Origin: Actinomycetota bacterium
Lineage (GTDB): Bacteria; Actinomycetota; Geothermincolia; Geothermincolales; RBG-13-55-18
Direction: 5' to 3'
Length of the DNA: 64,000 nucleotides
NCBI GenBank assembly: GCA_014360655.1
Contig: JACIXC010000012.1
Span: forward strand, 1-64,000
The position numbers were made by a program, and so were the translations under genes. Shown here in pieces: positions 35,506 through 44,120 of this stretch. The notes under the pieces are model-generated. The model was not told where the DNA came from and did no database searches. It saw nothing but the letters and a program-made list of their open reading frames with translations. The stretch's first letter is position 1, and every line of letters begins with the position of its first letter.

Positions 35506-36015
35506 CTATTTGCCGGCCCGCTTTCTCCCTCGTCCCAGGCCCTCGTAACGTGCCTTCAGCTCATCGAGCAGACGCATGGTCTCCTCCAGGTTCGCCGCCC
35601 ATAGATCGAGCATCTCCATGCCGTCGGGCGTCAAGCTGTAGACCTTGCGCGCCGGCCCCGCTCCCGAGTCATCGAGCGAGCTGGTCGCCATGCCGGCGCG
35701 CTCCAGCATGCGCAGGATGCGGTAAACCATGGAGGGATCCATATCCGCCCTCGCCACCCCGAGCTCCTTGAGGCGCACCACCAGCTCATACCCGTGCATG
35801 GACTCCTCGGCCAGGAGGAGCAGGATCGCGGGCCTCAGGAGATGGCCGAACGAGCCGGGCGCCAAAGCGCGCATCTCCGTGATGATGCCCGCCGGAAAGC
35901 GGCCCGTCCGCATCCCGTGCGGCGAGAAAACGCCTCGGAAAGCATGATGCTCTCCGCGCCGGCCTTCCTCGCCCCCAGATTCCCCTCTTTTTCCTGCGTA
36001 CTCATCTCCCGTCAT
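35506..36015 (-). CDS. PadR-family transcriptional regulator
   Basis: 169 residues from the ATG preceded by AAGGAGG at eight bases. The PadR winged helix is at about 55-130: LLRPAILLLLAEESMHGYEL, DPSMVYRILRMLERAGM and ARKVYSLTPDGMEML. A C-terminal helix allows dimerisation. The promoter carries a perfect inverted repeat over the -10 box, so autorepression is likely. The divergent nitronate-monooxygenase-like gene starts 250 bases away and could be its target. Confidence 0.88.
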   Translation of the reverse strand: MTGDEYAGKRGESGGEEGRRGEHHAFRGVFSPHGMRTGRFPAGIITEMRALAPGSFGHLLRPAILLLLAEESMHGYELVVRLKELGVARADMDPSMVYRILRMLERAGMATSSLDDSGAGPARKVYSLTPDGMEMLDLWAANLEETMRLLDELKARYEGLGRGRKRAGK

Positions 36016-36055
36016 CTCCAAAACCTCCTTCGTGCGCTTGCTGGCCGTGCTTCCC

Positions 36056-36073
36056 GATATTACTGATAATATC
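36056..36073. promoter_or_regulatory. Perfect inverted repeat, candidate PadR operator
   Basis: GATATTA (36056-36062), 4-base centre, TAATATC (36067-36073). It overlaps the -10 box of the padR-like gene's promoter, the usual place for autorepression. Confidence 0.6.
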
Positions 36074-36094
36074 ACCATATAGTATTATTGTCAA
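36066..36094 (-). promoter_or_regulatory. Promoter of the PadR-family gene
   Basis: On the minus strand: TTGACA (36089-36094), 17-base spacer, TATTAT (36066-36071). One of the closest matches to consensus in the window. Confidence 0.75.
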
Positions 36095-36265
36095 TATTGT
36101 TATTATGGCAATTTGAAGCCGCGTGCGGTCACGTCGACCTGAGCTGTGCCCCCAAAGTTCCGTAATGTGCTCCTGCAGGAAAACGGGTATGATTGTTACA
36201 AAGGGTCTGACGGCTAGCTCGTATAGTATCCGCGGCTTCGTTTGCGGGGAGGAAAGGAGGGTCCC

Positions 36266-37414
36266 ATGGGCAAACCGGTATTGAGGACCAGGCTCTGCGA
36301 CATGCTGGGCATCGAGTATCCCGTCCTGAGCGCGGGGATGGGCCCCAACCTCCTGGGTGAGGAGACGGGGGCTCCCGTGGACCTGGTGGTGGCGGTATCC
36401 GAGGCCGGTGGCCTGGGGGTTCTGGGAGCCAGCGGTTATTCCATCGGGGAGATGCGAGACGCCATCAGGGAGATCAAATCGCGCACCGACAAGCCCTTCG
36501 GCGTGGACATCCTGCTGCCCAAGAACATCGTGGAGCTGGACGAGGGCGGCGGCAGCGGCGAGACGCCGCTGAGCGACCTCCTGCGCTCCCTGCCCCAGTC
36601 CCACCAGGACTGGGTAAGGAAGGTCATGTCTGACCTCGACCTCCCGGAGGTGGACATCGTGGTGAAGATGGACACCACCACCCTGCGGCCGCGGGAAGCC
36701 ATCAAGGTCTGCCTTGAGGAGAAGGTCCCCCTCTTCTGCGCCGGCCTGGGAAACCCCGGGTTCATGGTGGAGGAGGCCCACGCCAACGGCGTCAAGGTCC
36801 TGGCCATCACGGGAAACACCAAGAACGCCAGGCGCATGGCGCAGTCGGGTATCGACCTCCTGGTCGCGCAGGGACACGAGGCAGGCGGCCACACGGGGAG
36901 GATCGGCACCATGGCCCTGGTTCCCGCCTGCATCGACGCGGCTTACCCGGTCCCGGTGCTGGCCGCCGGGGGCATCGGTGACGGGCGCGGCCTCGCTGCC
37001 GCCCTGGCCATGGGATGCGTCGGCGTCTGGGTGGGGACCCGTTTCCTGGCCACCGAGGAGGCGGGAGCGCTGGATATCATCAAGAAGCACATCGTGGAGG
37101 CCACCGACGAGGACACCAGGGTGAGCACCATGTTCACGGGGAAGACGCTGCGTTCCATCACCAGCAAGTTCCACACCCTCTGGGACGAGTCCGGCCTGGA
37201 ACCCCTTCCCTTTCCCCTGCAGATGCTGGTATCATCCTACCTCCTCGCCGCCTTTATCAAGGCCAACAAGGAAGAATACGTGGGGGCCTTCGCGGGACAG
37301 GTCTCAGGCCTCATCAAGGACATCAAGCCCGCAGGCCAGGTCCTGGAGGAGATGGTGGCGGAAGCGGCGGAAATCCTCACCAGGAAGCTTCCCGAGAGCG
37401 TGCAGGTGGAGTAG
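36266..37414 (+). CDS. Nitronate monooxygenase / FMN-dependent enoyl-reductase-like protein
   Basis: About 382 residues. TIM-barrel flavoprotein: LCDMLGIEYPVLSAGMG at the start, EAGGLGVLGASG, AQGHEAGGHTGRIG (with the histidine expected at the flavin), VLAAGGIGDGRG and GVWVGTRFLAT (phosphate binding). It would oxidise nitronates or act as a FabK-like reductase; the sequence does not decide. An extra loop of about 40 residues after ILLPKN is longer than in standard NMOs. The ATG at 36266 follows GGAGG at five bases. It faces a decayed SDR gene. Confidence 0.83.
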   Translation: MGKPVLRTRLCDMLGIEYPVLSAGMGPNLLGEETGAPVDLVVAVSEAGGLGVLGASGYSIGEMRDAIREIKSRTDKPFGVDILLPKNIVELDEGGGSGETPLSDLLRSLPQSHQDWVRKVMSDLDLPEVDIVVKMDTTTLRPREAIKVCLEEKVPLFCAGLGNPGFMVEEAHANGVKVLAITGNTKNARRMAQSGIDLLVAQGHEAGGHTGRIGTMALVPACIDAAYPVPVLAAGGIGDGRGLAAALAMGCVGVWVGTRFLATEEAGALDIIKKHIVEATDEDTRVSTMFTGKTLRSITSKFHTLWDESGLEPLPFPLQMLVSSYLLAAFIKANKEEYVGAFAGQVSGLIKDIKPAGQVLEEMVAEAAEILTRKLPESVQVE

Positions 37415-37418
37415 GAGA

Positions 37419-37934
37419 TCAGCCGCTTTTCATCGCGCGCATGGGCCTCGACAGGCCCCAGGCGAAGAGCGCGCGCACCAGGGCGGGACTGAAGCCGCCG
37501 TAGGGCCCAGAACACCTTCGCCGGGGCCGCCACGGTGATGATGGCCTCGTTCCGCTCCATGCCGCGCAGCACCGCGCGCACTTCCCGGTCGGCATGCCCC
37601 TGGGCGCCGTCCTCATCATCTTCTCGCGATCCACCTTCATCAGCTCAACGCTCTCGTAGATGGGCGTGCGGATGAATCCCGGGCATACCACGCTCACCTT
37701 CACCCCGTAGTGCGCTCCCTCGACGCGCAAGGCGTTGGACGGGCCCACCACGCCGTACTTGCTCGCGGTGTAGGGTACCAAGCCCATTGCGGAAACCAAC
37801 CCCGCCAGCGACGCGGTGTTCACGATGTGACCTGACCCCTGCCTGACCATTACGGGATAAGCCGCCGCCACTCCATGCACGACCCCGTACAGGTTGACGT
37901 CTATGACCCGGTGCCAGTGCTCGTCGGAGAAGTC
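37419..37934 (-). pseudogene. Truncated, frameshifted short-chain dehydrogenase
   Basis: The recognisable part starts with DFSDEHWHRVIDVNLYG, then GSGHIVNTASLAGL and the catalytic-type YTASKYGVVG. The N-terminal nucleotide-binding half is absent and a TAA lies directly in front. Near 37560-37600 the frame must shift to read REVRAVLRGMERNEAI and shift back near 37500 for SPALVRALFAWGL. Two frameshifts plus a 5' deletion make it a pseudogene. The family is a classical SDR; the original substrate is unknown. Confidence 0.8.
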
Positions 37935-38045
37935 TTAGGCTTCACCCCTCGCGATGGCGTTGATCCGCGTGGGCCCAGGGGGAAGCGAAGCGATCTCCCA
38001 CCAGGTAAAGGCGTATTTGCCGACGAGTTCCTGCCCGGTATGGCA

Positions 38046-38861
38046 TTAATCGTATTTCACGTGGGCGCGGATACTCTCGTAGGCCTTTTCCAGGAACTCG
38101 GGGTCCTCGAGGCGCACCTCGATGGCGTCCCTGGGGCACGCGGTGGCGCATCTCCCGCAGGCGCGGCAGAGCTCTCCGATGACCGCCCTCCCGTCCTCGA
38201 TGCTTATGGCCCCGAGGTAGCAGCGCTCCGCGCACCTGCCGCAACCGGTGCAGGCATCCGTCACCTTAATGGAAATGCTTTCCAGGCGGGGCTGCAGGGG
38301 CTCAAGCCACTTCAGCGGCACGTGGCGCGTATAACGCGTGATACAACAACATTCGCAGCAGAAGCAGGTGGTGAGCATGCGGGATCTGTCCTTGACGTCG
38401 AAGATGAAATTGTCTACCCTGACCTTTCCCACGATGGGCACCAGCCCCGCGTCCACCGCCCTGCGGGCGTGCTCCTTTGCTTCTTCCACCCCCACTTCGC
38501 GGCCGGGGAAGCGCTTTATCTCCATCGCGGAATCCCCCATCATCAGGCAGCCTATATCCCGCGGATAGCGCTGGCATTTCCATCCTTCCCTGCAGCCGCA
38601 GTAGTCGATGATCACCCTGTGGGATGCTTCCTCGATAAAACGGTCCAGGAGGGCCAGGGGAAGGGGAGCGTTCCCGGGCATATCGATGTCCGCGTTGATG
38701 GGAAGCCAGCGTGCTTCCGTTTTGTCCTCGCGCAACCAAGGGTGGACCCTGTTGAGGCCGGGGATCTTCAGGGCCGCTTTCACCGAAAGCTCTACCGCCC
38801 GCACCACGCCCCCGCGCACCTTCCTGCTCAAGCCCTTTCTCTTTCCGGCTTCAGCATCCAT
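38046..38861 (-). CDS. Ferredoxin-domain (2[4Fe-4S]) protein with extra cysteine-rich region
   Basis: 271 residues. The C-terminal 2[4Fe-4S] ferredoxin is complete: CTGCGRCAERCYLGAI and CRACGRCATACPRDAI. The N-terminal two-thirds has its own cysteine groups, YCGCREGWKCQRYP and FCCECCCITRY, which may bind another cofactor. No membrane segment. It could deliver electrons to an oxidoreductase; the adjacent SDR is decayed, so its original partner may be lost. Start ATG 38861 follows no strong Shine-Dalgarno. Confidence 0.82.
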   Translation of the reverse strand: MDAEAGKRKGLSRKVRGGVVRAVELSVKAALKIPGLNRVHPWLREDKTEARWLPINADIDMPGNAPLPLALLDRFIEEASHRVIIDYCGCREGWKCQRYPRDIGCLMMGDSAMEIKRFPGREVGVEEAKEHARRAVDAGLVPIVGKVRVDNFIFDVKDRSRMLTTCFCCECCCITRYTRHVPLKWLEPLQPRLESISIKVTDACTGCGRCAERCYLGAISIEDGRAVIGELCRACGRCATACPRDAIEVRLEDPEFLEKAYESIRAHVKYD

Positions 38862-39100
38862 GTCGCCCGTGCCCCGCTTTCCGGTTCGAGGGTTCTTCTA
38901 CCCTTTGCTACCACATATTTCCAAGTCAATTAAAACGCAGTCGCGCCCGGTTCCTAACATGCATGGTGACATTATAGTCCATTCGGCGCGCCGGCGGCGC
39001 GAGGTGGACCAAGGGTCAGGCACCCGGGTCACGCGGCCGTGCAACATCACGGGGTCGGATCTCAAAGCGTTGATCGGTCCAGATGAGATTGAATCCCCAC

Positions 39101-39375
39101 GAGATGGCTTCGCTGCGCTCGCCATGACATGCAAGGATCAGAACCCGCCTGAATTCGGAAGAACGACGGGCAAGGCGAGATGGCTTCGCTGCGCTCGCCA
39201 TGACATGTTACGGTTGTTCTTCCCGGCGAGTTGTTCTTCCCGGCGAGATGGCTTCGCTGCGCTCGCCATGACATGCAAGGATCAGAACCCGCCTGAATTC
39301 GGAAGAACGACGGGCAAGGCGAGATGGCTTCGCCGCGCTCGCCATGACATGCAAGGGCGCTCGCCAGGACATGTT
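39101..39375. repeat. Dispersed repeat cluster (four copies of a REP-like element)
   Basis: GAGATGGCTTCGCTGCGCTC and the following CGCCATGACATG occurs at 39101, 39177, 39245 and 39321 (one base differs in the last). Copies 1+2 and 3+4 are related by a 144-base tandem duplication with linker CAAGGATCAGAACCCGCC. The unit resembles the CATTGCGAGGAGCG repeats at 56.4 kb when read on the other strand. The region 38862-39423 has no supported gene. Confidence 0.8.
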
Positions 39376-39423
39376 CCGAGTGGACCGTGGCAGGCTTCGC
39401 CTTCAGGGCAGGAGGAACGATGC

Positions 39424-40488
39424 CTAGTCGTTCTTGCTCGAGAGGATCATCTCGAGATAGCTCTCCCGCTGCACCAGCTCGCCCAAGGCGAGTTCGCGAC
39501 CACTGAAGGTCTCGAGGAGACCCCACATCCTCCCCGCCACGATGGAGGGTGCGTAGGGGTTGACCACCGCGATCCTGAAATGATCTCCCTTCCTCGCAAG
39601 TTTCGTCGGACGTCCCCAGCTGCGCAGGGGAAATTTCATGAGCTCCGCGTCCAGCGAGCTCTCCCCCTTCAGAGACCGGTAATACCCGCGGGCGTAATCC
39701 CGCGAGATATCCATTACCATGCGGTCTATCTCCTCCCCAAGCTCCTCCCGCAACACACGAAGCACGGCCGCGATGCCGTTGGTGTTGTGCAGGATGAAGC
39801 GTTTGCCGGAGATCTTCTCGAGTATCAACGCCTCGTCGGCGTTCCAGGAGAACTGCCTTGGCACCTCGAGGGGGACGCCGCACTCAGGGCATTGCTCGTA
39901 CTGAAGATCCCTCTCGTCCTCGCAGGGGATGCCCAGCTCCACCTCCTGCTCTATGCGCTGCTCCAGTTCCGGTTCCCCCTCAGTCGCGACGATGTCGAGG
40001 GTCTCGCGCGTGGGCTCGTCCTTCCACACCGGCTCGCCCCTCCTCTTCTCAGCGGCCTCGAACACGCCCGCCCAGTCTCCCCTGCTCATGGGGTCGTTGT
40101 AATACCCCGAGATCCGCATGGTAAGCCGCTCACCCTCGCGGTAGTCGAGCACCTCAGCCAGCCCCAGGCCCCAATACTTGCAGAACCTGGCGACGAGGTT
40201 GTAGACCTCAAGGGGGGAGGGTTCATGCCCCGTGGTCGCGAGGTTGCGTATGAGGGAATCCGCGTAACGCCTGCCGTCCTTTCGCTTGCCCTCGATCACC
40301 AGGCGGGTGATATCGAAACCGATGCGCTCGGAAAGGGCGGGGAAGAGGGAGTTGAGCTCCTCCACGTCGTAAAGGGTGCCCCGTATATGGGGAGGAACAC
40401 TGGCGGTGACAACACCGTTGGCATGCCAGATGTTTCCCCTGCCTATCCCCTTCGGCAATCCACACCGGGAACACGTCTTCCGTGCCAT
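39424..40488 (-). CDS. Unrecognised protein, duplicated CxxC + V4R-like module (paralog 4, divergent)
   Basis: 354 residues from the ATG after GGGGGAGGGAGAG. It has the same plan as the three proteins at 6.3-9.8 kb: knuckles CSRCG (6-10) and CPECG (about 210), each followed by a strand-rich region and a helix ending in VIEGKRKDGRRY or MDISRDYARGYY. The V4R-like parts are GLGLAEVLDYREGERLTMRI and RKGDHFRIAVVNPY with GRMWGLLETFSGREL. It stands alone, 30 kb from the others, and is clearly more diverged. This suggests an old family expansion rather than a recent copy. Function unknown. Confidence 0.72.
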   Translation of the reverse strand: MARKTCSRCGLPKGIGRGNIWHANGVVTASVPPHIRGTLYDVEELNSLFPALSERIGFDITRLVIEGKRKDGRRYADSLIRNLATTGHEPSPLEVYNLVARFCKYWGLGLAEVLDYREGERLTMRISGYYNDPMSRGDWAGVFEAAEKRRGEPVWKDEPTRETLDIVATEGEPELEQRIEQEVELGIPCEDERDLQYEQCPECGVPLEVPRQFSWNADEALILEKISGKRFILHNTNGIAAVLRVLREELGEEIDRMVMDISRDYARGYYRSLKGESSLDAELMKFPLRSWGRPTKLARKGDHFRIAVVNPYAPSIVAGRMWGLLETFSGRELALGELVQRESYLEMILSSKND

Positions 40489-40744
40489 ATCTCTCCCTCC
40501 CCCTCTATGGATCTCGAGTCGCAGCCATGCATGATCGTCCGCGGCGATCAACTGCATTATTTTATTATTATTTCGCTTACCATCCGTGTTTCCCTGCCCG
40601 AATAGCGGAGAAAAGGGGGTGCCGGCTGTCGCCGCGCTGATCAAGGATGCGGGATTTCCGTGATGTCGCGACGCCGGACCCGGAAAAGCAAGCGGGCCGC
40701 GCCGCGAACCTGTGAAGCGGGCAACCTGCCTCAGCCGTTCAGCT

Positions 40745-41929
40745 TCAACCGTTCAGCCTGCGGTAGCCGAGGGCGTGTTCCGCCTGCATCATCTTGTGGA
40801 TCTCCGTGGTCCCCTCGTACAGGAGGGGCGCGCGCGCATTGCGGAAAAGCCGCTCCACGGGGTACTCCGCAGAGTAACCGTAGGCGCCGTGGATCTGCAC
40901 CGCCATGTGGGCCGCCTGGAAGGCGCACTCCGTGGCGTGCCACTTGGCCAGGGAGGTCTCCCGCGTGTTCCTCACCCCCCGGTCCTTGAGCCATGCCGCC
41001 TGCCATACCAGGAGGCGCGAGGTCTCCAGGCCCCTGACCATCTCCGCGATCATCCCCTGCACGAACTGGAACCTCCCTATGGGCCTGCCGAAGGCGGTCC
41101 TCGTGTTGGCGTACCTTACCGAGGCTTCCAGCGCCGCGCGGATGGTGCCCAGGGCTCCCGCCGCCACGGTGAAACGCCCCATGTCCAGGGCGTACATGGC
41201 GATCTTGAATCCCTCGCCCTCCTCTCCCAGGCGGTTTTCCGCCGGGACCTCGACGTCGCTCATGAATATCTCTCCCGTGGACCCCGCCCATACCCCCATC
41301 TTGTGCCGGATATCCCTGGTCTCGATGCCCGGCATGGAGCGGTCGAGGAGGAAGGCGGAGATACCGCGGTGCCCCGCCTCCCTGTCCGTCTTGGCGAAGA
41401 CCAGGAAATGGTCGGCCGCGTGGGCGTAGGAGATCCAGGTCTTCTGCCCGTTGAGGATGTAGCGGTCGCCGTCCCTCCTGGCGGTGGACTCCAGCCCCGC
41501 CACGTCGGAGCCCGCGTTGGGCTCGGTGAGCCCGAAGCAGGCGATCCTCTCCCCCTTCGCCTGCGGCACCAGGTAACGCCGCTTCTGTTCCTCGCTTCCG
41601 AAGCGCAGCAGGGTGAGGGAATTGAGGCCCAGGTGCACGGAGAGGAGGGTGCGGAACCCCCCGTCTCCCCTCTCTATCTCCTCGCAGATAAGGGCGGTGG
41701 ACACGAAGTCCAGGCCCTGCCCGCCGTACTCCACGGGGATGGAGGCCCCCAGCATGCCCCGCTCCGCCATGCCCCGCACGATGCCCATGTCCAGCTCGTG
41801 GTCGCGGTCCAGTTGGGATATCCTGGGGATTATCTCCCGGTCCACGAACTCCGCGGCGGAGGCCTGCACCATCCTCTGCTCATCGCTCAGTGCGAAGCTT
41901 AAACCCGGTTGCGGTATGCACGGGCACAA
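40745..41929 (-). CDS. Acyl-CoA dehydrogenase
   Basis: 394 residues, normal family length. It oxidises acyl-CoA with FAD and passes electrons to ETF. Visible: ACFGLTEPNAGSDVAGL (FAD/substrate loop), TWISYAHAADHFLVFAKT, RTAFGRPIGRFQFVQ, QIHGAYGYSAEYPVERLFRN, and YEGTTEIHKMM with the catalytic-base glutamate in the GTTE region. The length and YEGTTEI favour short-chain or glutaryl-CoA-like substrates. GTG 41929 is used as start; GGAG lies about eleven bases upstream. No ETF genes are near. Confidence 0.9.
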   Translation of the reverse strand: MCPCIPQPGLSFALSDEQRMVQASAAEFVDREIIPRISQLDRDHELDMGIVRGMAERGMLGASIPVEYGGQGLDFVSTALICEEIERGDGGFRTLLSVHLGLNSLTLLRFGSEEQKRRYLVPQAKGERIACFGLTEPNAGSDVAGLESTARRDGDRYILNGQKTWISYAHAADHFLVFAKTDREAGHRGISAFLLDRSMPGIETRDIRHKMGVWAGSTGEIFMSDVEVPAENRLGEEGEGFKIAMYALDMGRFTVAAGALGTIRAALEASVRYANTRTAFGRPIGRFQFVQGMIAEMVRGLETSRLLVWQAAWLKDRGVRNTRETSLAKWHATECAFQAAHMAVQIHGAYGYSAEYPVERLFRNARAPLLYEGTTEIHKMMQAEHALGYRRLNG

Positions 41930-41962
41930 GGCCGATCACTCCTTTCCCTGCCACATAAAACC

Positions 41963-41989
41963 GCCACCGGTTTGCCTTATACCGGTGGC
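41963..41989 (-). terminator. Intrinsic terminator after the sirtuin gene
   Basis: GCCACCGGT/ACCGGTGGC, nine base pairs with a nine-base loop. On the minus strand it is followed by GGTTTTATG. It separates the sirtuin from the acyl-CoA dehydrogenase. Confidence 0.65.
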
Positions 41990-42044
41990 CGCGGTTTCCC
42001 GCTTCCCCGCAGCGCCTCATCGCAAGCCCTGAAGCCGGCTCTAC

Positions 42045-42863
42045 TCAGGACCGGAGCTCGCGCACGCGCTCCACGATGCGCGGCAGGACCTCGCCCGTCT
42101 TGCCGATGATGCCCAAGTCCACCAGCTCCGGGAAGTAGCAGCCGGTCGCGTTGATCTCGACGAGCTTCGCTCCCGCCTTCTTCGCGTACTCCGGGAGGTA
42201 GGCGGCGGGATAGACGGCCCCCGACGTCCCCAGGATAAGGAAGACATCCGCGCTCTTGGCCTCCGCTACCGCCAGGTGCATGTCCTGTACGGGCTCGCCG
42301 AAGGCCACCACGTCTATGCGGCATATCCCCCCGCAGCGGCAGCGCGAGGCGATGGAGATTATCCCCTCCAGGTCCCCTTCCCGCATGTATTCCACGAGTT
42401 TCCATCCCAGGGGGAAGAGCTCCTCCCTCGACAGGTGTACCTTCCCGCCGCAGGAGAGGCAGGCCAGGCGGTAGATATTGCCATGCACCTCTATGACCCG
42501 TGAATTCCCCGCCTCCCGGTGCAGGTTATCGATGTTCTGCGTGATGACCGAGCGCAGGATGCCCATTCTTTCCAGTTCGCCCAGCGCCGCGTGCCCGGGG
42601 TTGGGGAGCGCCCTTTCCAGCACCGAGAGCATCTCCGAAACGAAGCCCGTGGCCCGCGCGGGCACGCCGCCTCCCTGGAAGATGGAGGTGAAGACGTCGC
42701 CGCCCCCCACCTCGTAGGGATCGAAGCGGTCCCAGAGGCCGCCCGGGTCGCGGAAGGTGGGTATGCCGCTCTCCTCGGAGACGCCCGCCCCGGTGAAGGC
42801 CACCAGGCTCTTCGCCCCCTTTATCATGGAAGCCGCTTCTTCCAACAGGTCCTCAAGGCCCAA
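42045..42863 (-). CDS. SIR2-family NAD-dependent protein deacylase
   Basis: 272 residues. FTGAGVSEESGIPTFR (23-38, NAD binding), TQNIDNLH (108-115) and EVHGN with catalytic His127 are intact. The zinc module has CLSC (135, 138) and a second pair spaced CxC (175, 177). GTSGAVYPAA and VEINATG complete the Rossmann part. It removes acyl groups from lysines, perhaps of acetyl-CoA synthetase-like enzymes; targets are unknown. It ends with a terminator and reads alone. Confidence 0.9.
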   Translation of the reverse strand: MGLEDLLEEAASMIKGAKSLVAFTGAGVSEESGIPTFRDPGGLWDRFDPYEVGGGDVFTSIFQGGGVPARATGFVSEMLSVLERALPNPGHAALGELERMGILRSVITQNIDNLHREAGNSRVIEVHGNIYRLACLSCGGKVHLSREELFPLGWKLVEYMREGDLEGIISIASRCRCGGICRIDVVAFGEPVQDMHLAVAEAKSADVFLILGTSGAVYPAAYLPEYAKKAGAKLVEINATGCYFPELVDLGIIGKTGEVLPRIVERVRELRS

Positions 42864-43244
42864 GCCGGTCTCCCTGCACTCCTGGCGCGGAAATCACCCG
42901 CCGACCGTGAGAAACGGTGTTCATCAGCCGAGCAACATAATGGTAAATCCCCGCGATGCTTTTCTCAATGCCCCGGCGCACGCCCCGGGCTGTTCCCGGC
43001 CTTCGGAACAAGAGAAACAGGCACCGCTTCGACGGGCTCTTTCGCGTCGCAGAGGTCCGCGCGTACGTCGCATCGGCCTGCAGGCGCCTTACGGGCCGAA
43101 AAAGCCCGAGATGCGGCCCTGTCGGAGCGTTTCCGAACGAGCGGCGATACGTTATCATTCTGATATAAGGGGTTGCACAGCTGTGGCCTTACCGTGTTGA
43201 CCTGTCGGTTAGGCTGTCTCCCGGGGAAATGAGGAGGTGGACGG
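42864..43244. other. Intergenic region, nothing recognised
   Basis: About 380 bases between the divergent sirtuin and methyltransferase genes. AT-richer steps near 43145-43165 may hold a promoter for the methyltransferase, but no convincing -35/-10 pair was found. No gene or repeat seen. Confidence 0.45.
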
Positions 43245-44066
43245 ATGAGCGGAGAGAAAAAGGCGGGCATGACCTGGGACGCGGAGGACTACCGCGCTTC
43301 CTCTTCCCAGCAGAAGAAGTGGGGGCGCGAACTCATCGCCGGGCTGGGCCTCAAGGGCGACGAGCACGTCCTTGACATAGGGTGCGGGGACGGCGAGCTC
43401 ACCGCGGAGATCGCCGCCCTGGTGCCGCGGGGAAGGGTGGTGGGGATAGACAGCTCACCCGAGATGATCGACCTGGCCAGGAAGACTTTTCCTCCCCATT
43501 CCTTCCCCAACCTTCACTGGGAAATCATGGACGCCGCGCAAATAGATTTTACGGAGGAGTTTGACATCGCCTTCTCCAATGCCGCGCTGCACTGGGTCGA
43601 CGACCAGCCGGCTGTGCTGCGAGGCGTTCACGGCGCTCTCAAGGCGGGGGGCAGGCTCGTCTTCCAGATGGGGGGGCGGGGCAACGCCATGGACGTGGCC
43701 ATGGTCCTCGTCTCCATGCTGGCCCGGGAGGAGTGGAACAGGTACTTTCACGACTTCGTCCTTCCCTACCGTTTCGGCGATCCCGCGGAGTTCGAGGGCT
43801 GGCTACGGGAAGCGGGCCTGCAGCCGCTGCGGGTGGAGCTCATCGACCGGGACATGGTGCAGCCGGGCAGGGAAGGGCTCGCCGCCTGGGTGCGCACCAC
43901 CTGGCTCCCCTTCACGCAGCGCATACCCGAGGAGAGACGCGAGGAGTTCATCATGGAGCTGGTCGACGGTTACCTGGCCGACTTCCCCCTCGACGCGGAA
44001 GGGTTGGCGCACGTGAAAGCCGTGAGGCTGGAGGTGGAGGCCGTGAAACCCGAGCGCGGGCAGTGA
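43245..44066 (+). CDS. SAM-dependent methyltransferase (trans-aconitate methyltransferase-like)
   Basis: 273 residues. Class I motif VLDIGCGDGELTAEIA, then VVGIDSSPEMIDLAR, and FSNAALHWVDDQPAVLR, which is characteristic of the Tam/biotin-synthesis BioC-like group. The C-terminal part (WVRTTWLPFTQRIPEE) matches trans-aconitate methyltransferase-type proteins. GAGGAGG lies seven bases before the ATG. The exact substrate cannot be read. It may be co-transcribed with the radical-SAM gene 54 bases downstream. Confidence 0.85.
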   Translation: MSGEKKAGMTWDAEDYRASSSQQKKWGRELIAGLGLKGDEHVLDIGCGDGELTAEIAALVPRGRVVGIDSSPEMIDLARKTFPPHSFPNLHWEIMDAAQIDFTEEFDIAFSNAALHWVDDQPAVLRGVHGALKAGGRLVFQMGGRGNAMDVAMVLVSMLAREEWNRYFHDFVLPYRFGDPAEFEGWLREAGLQPLRVELIDRDMVQPGREGLAAWVRTTWLPFTQRIPEERREEFIMELVDGYLADFPLDAEGLAHVKAVRLEVEAVKPERGQ

Positions 44067-44120
44067 CGCCTGAACAGCATGCAGAGGCCTGCCGGCGGGA
44101 CCTGAGCGAAAGGAGCGGCC

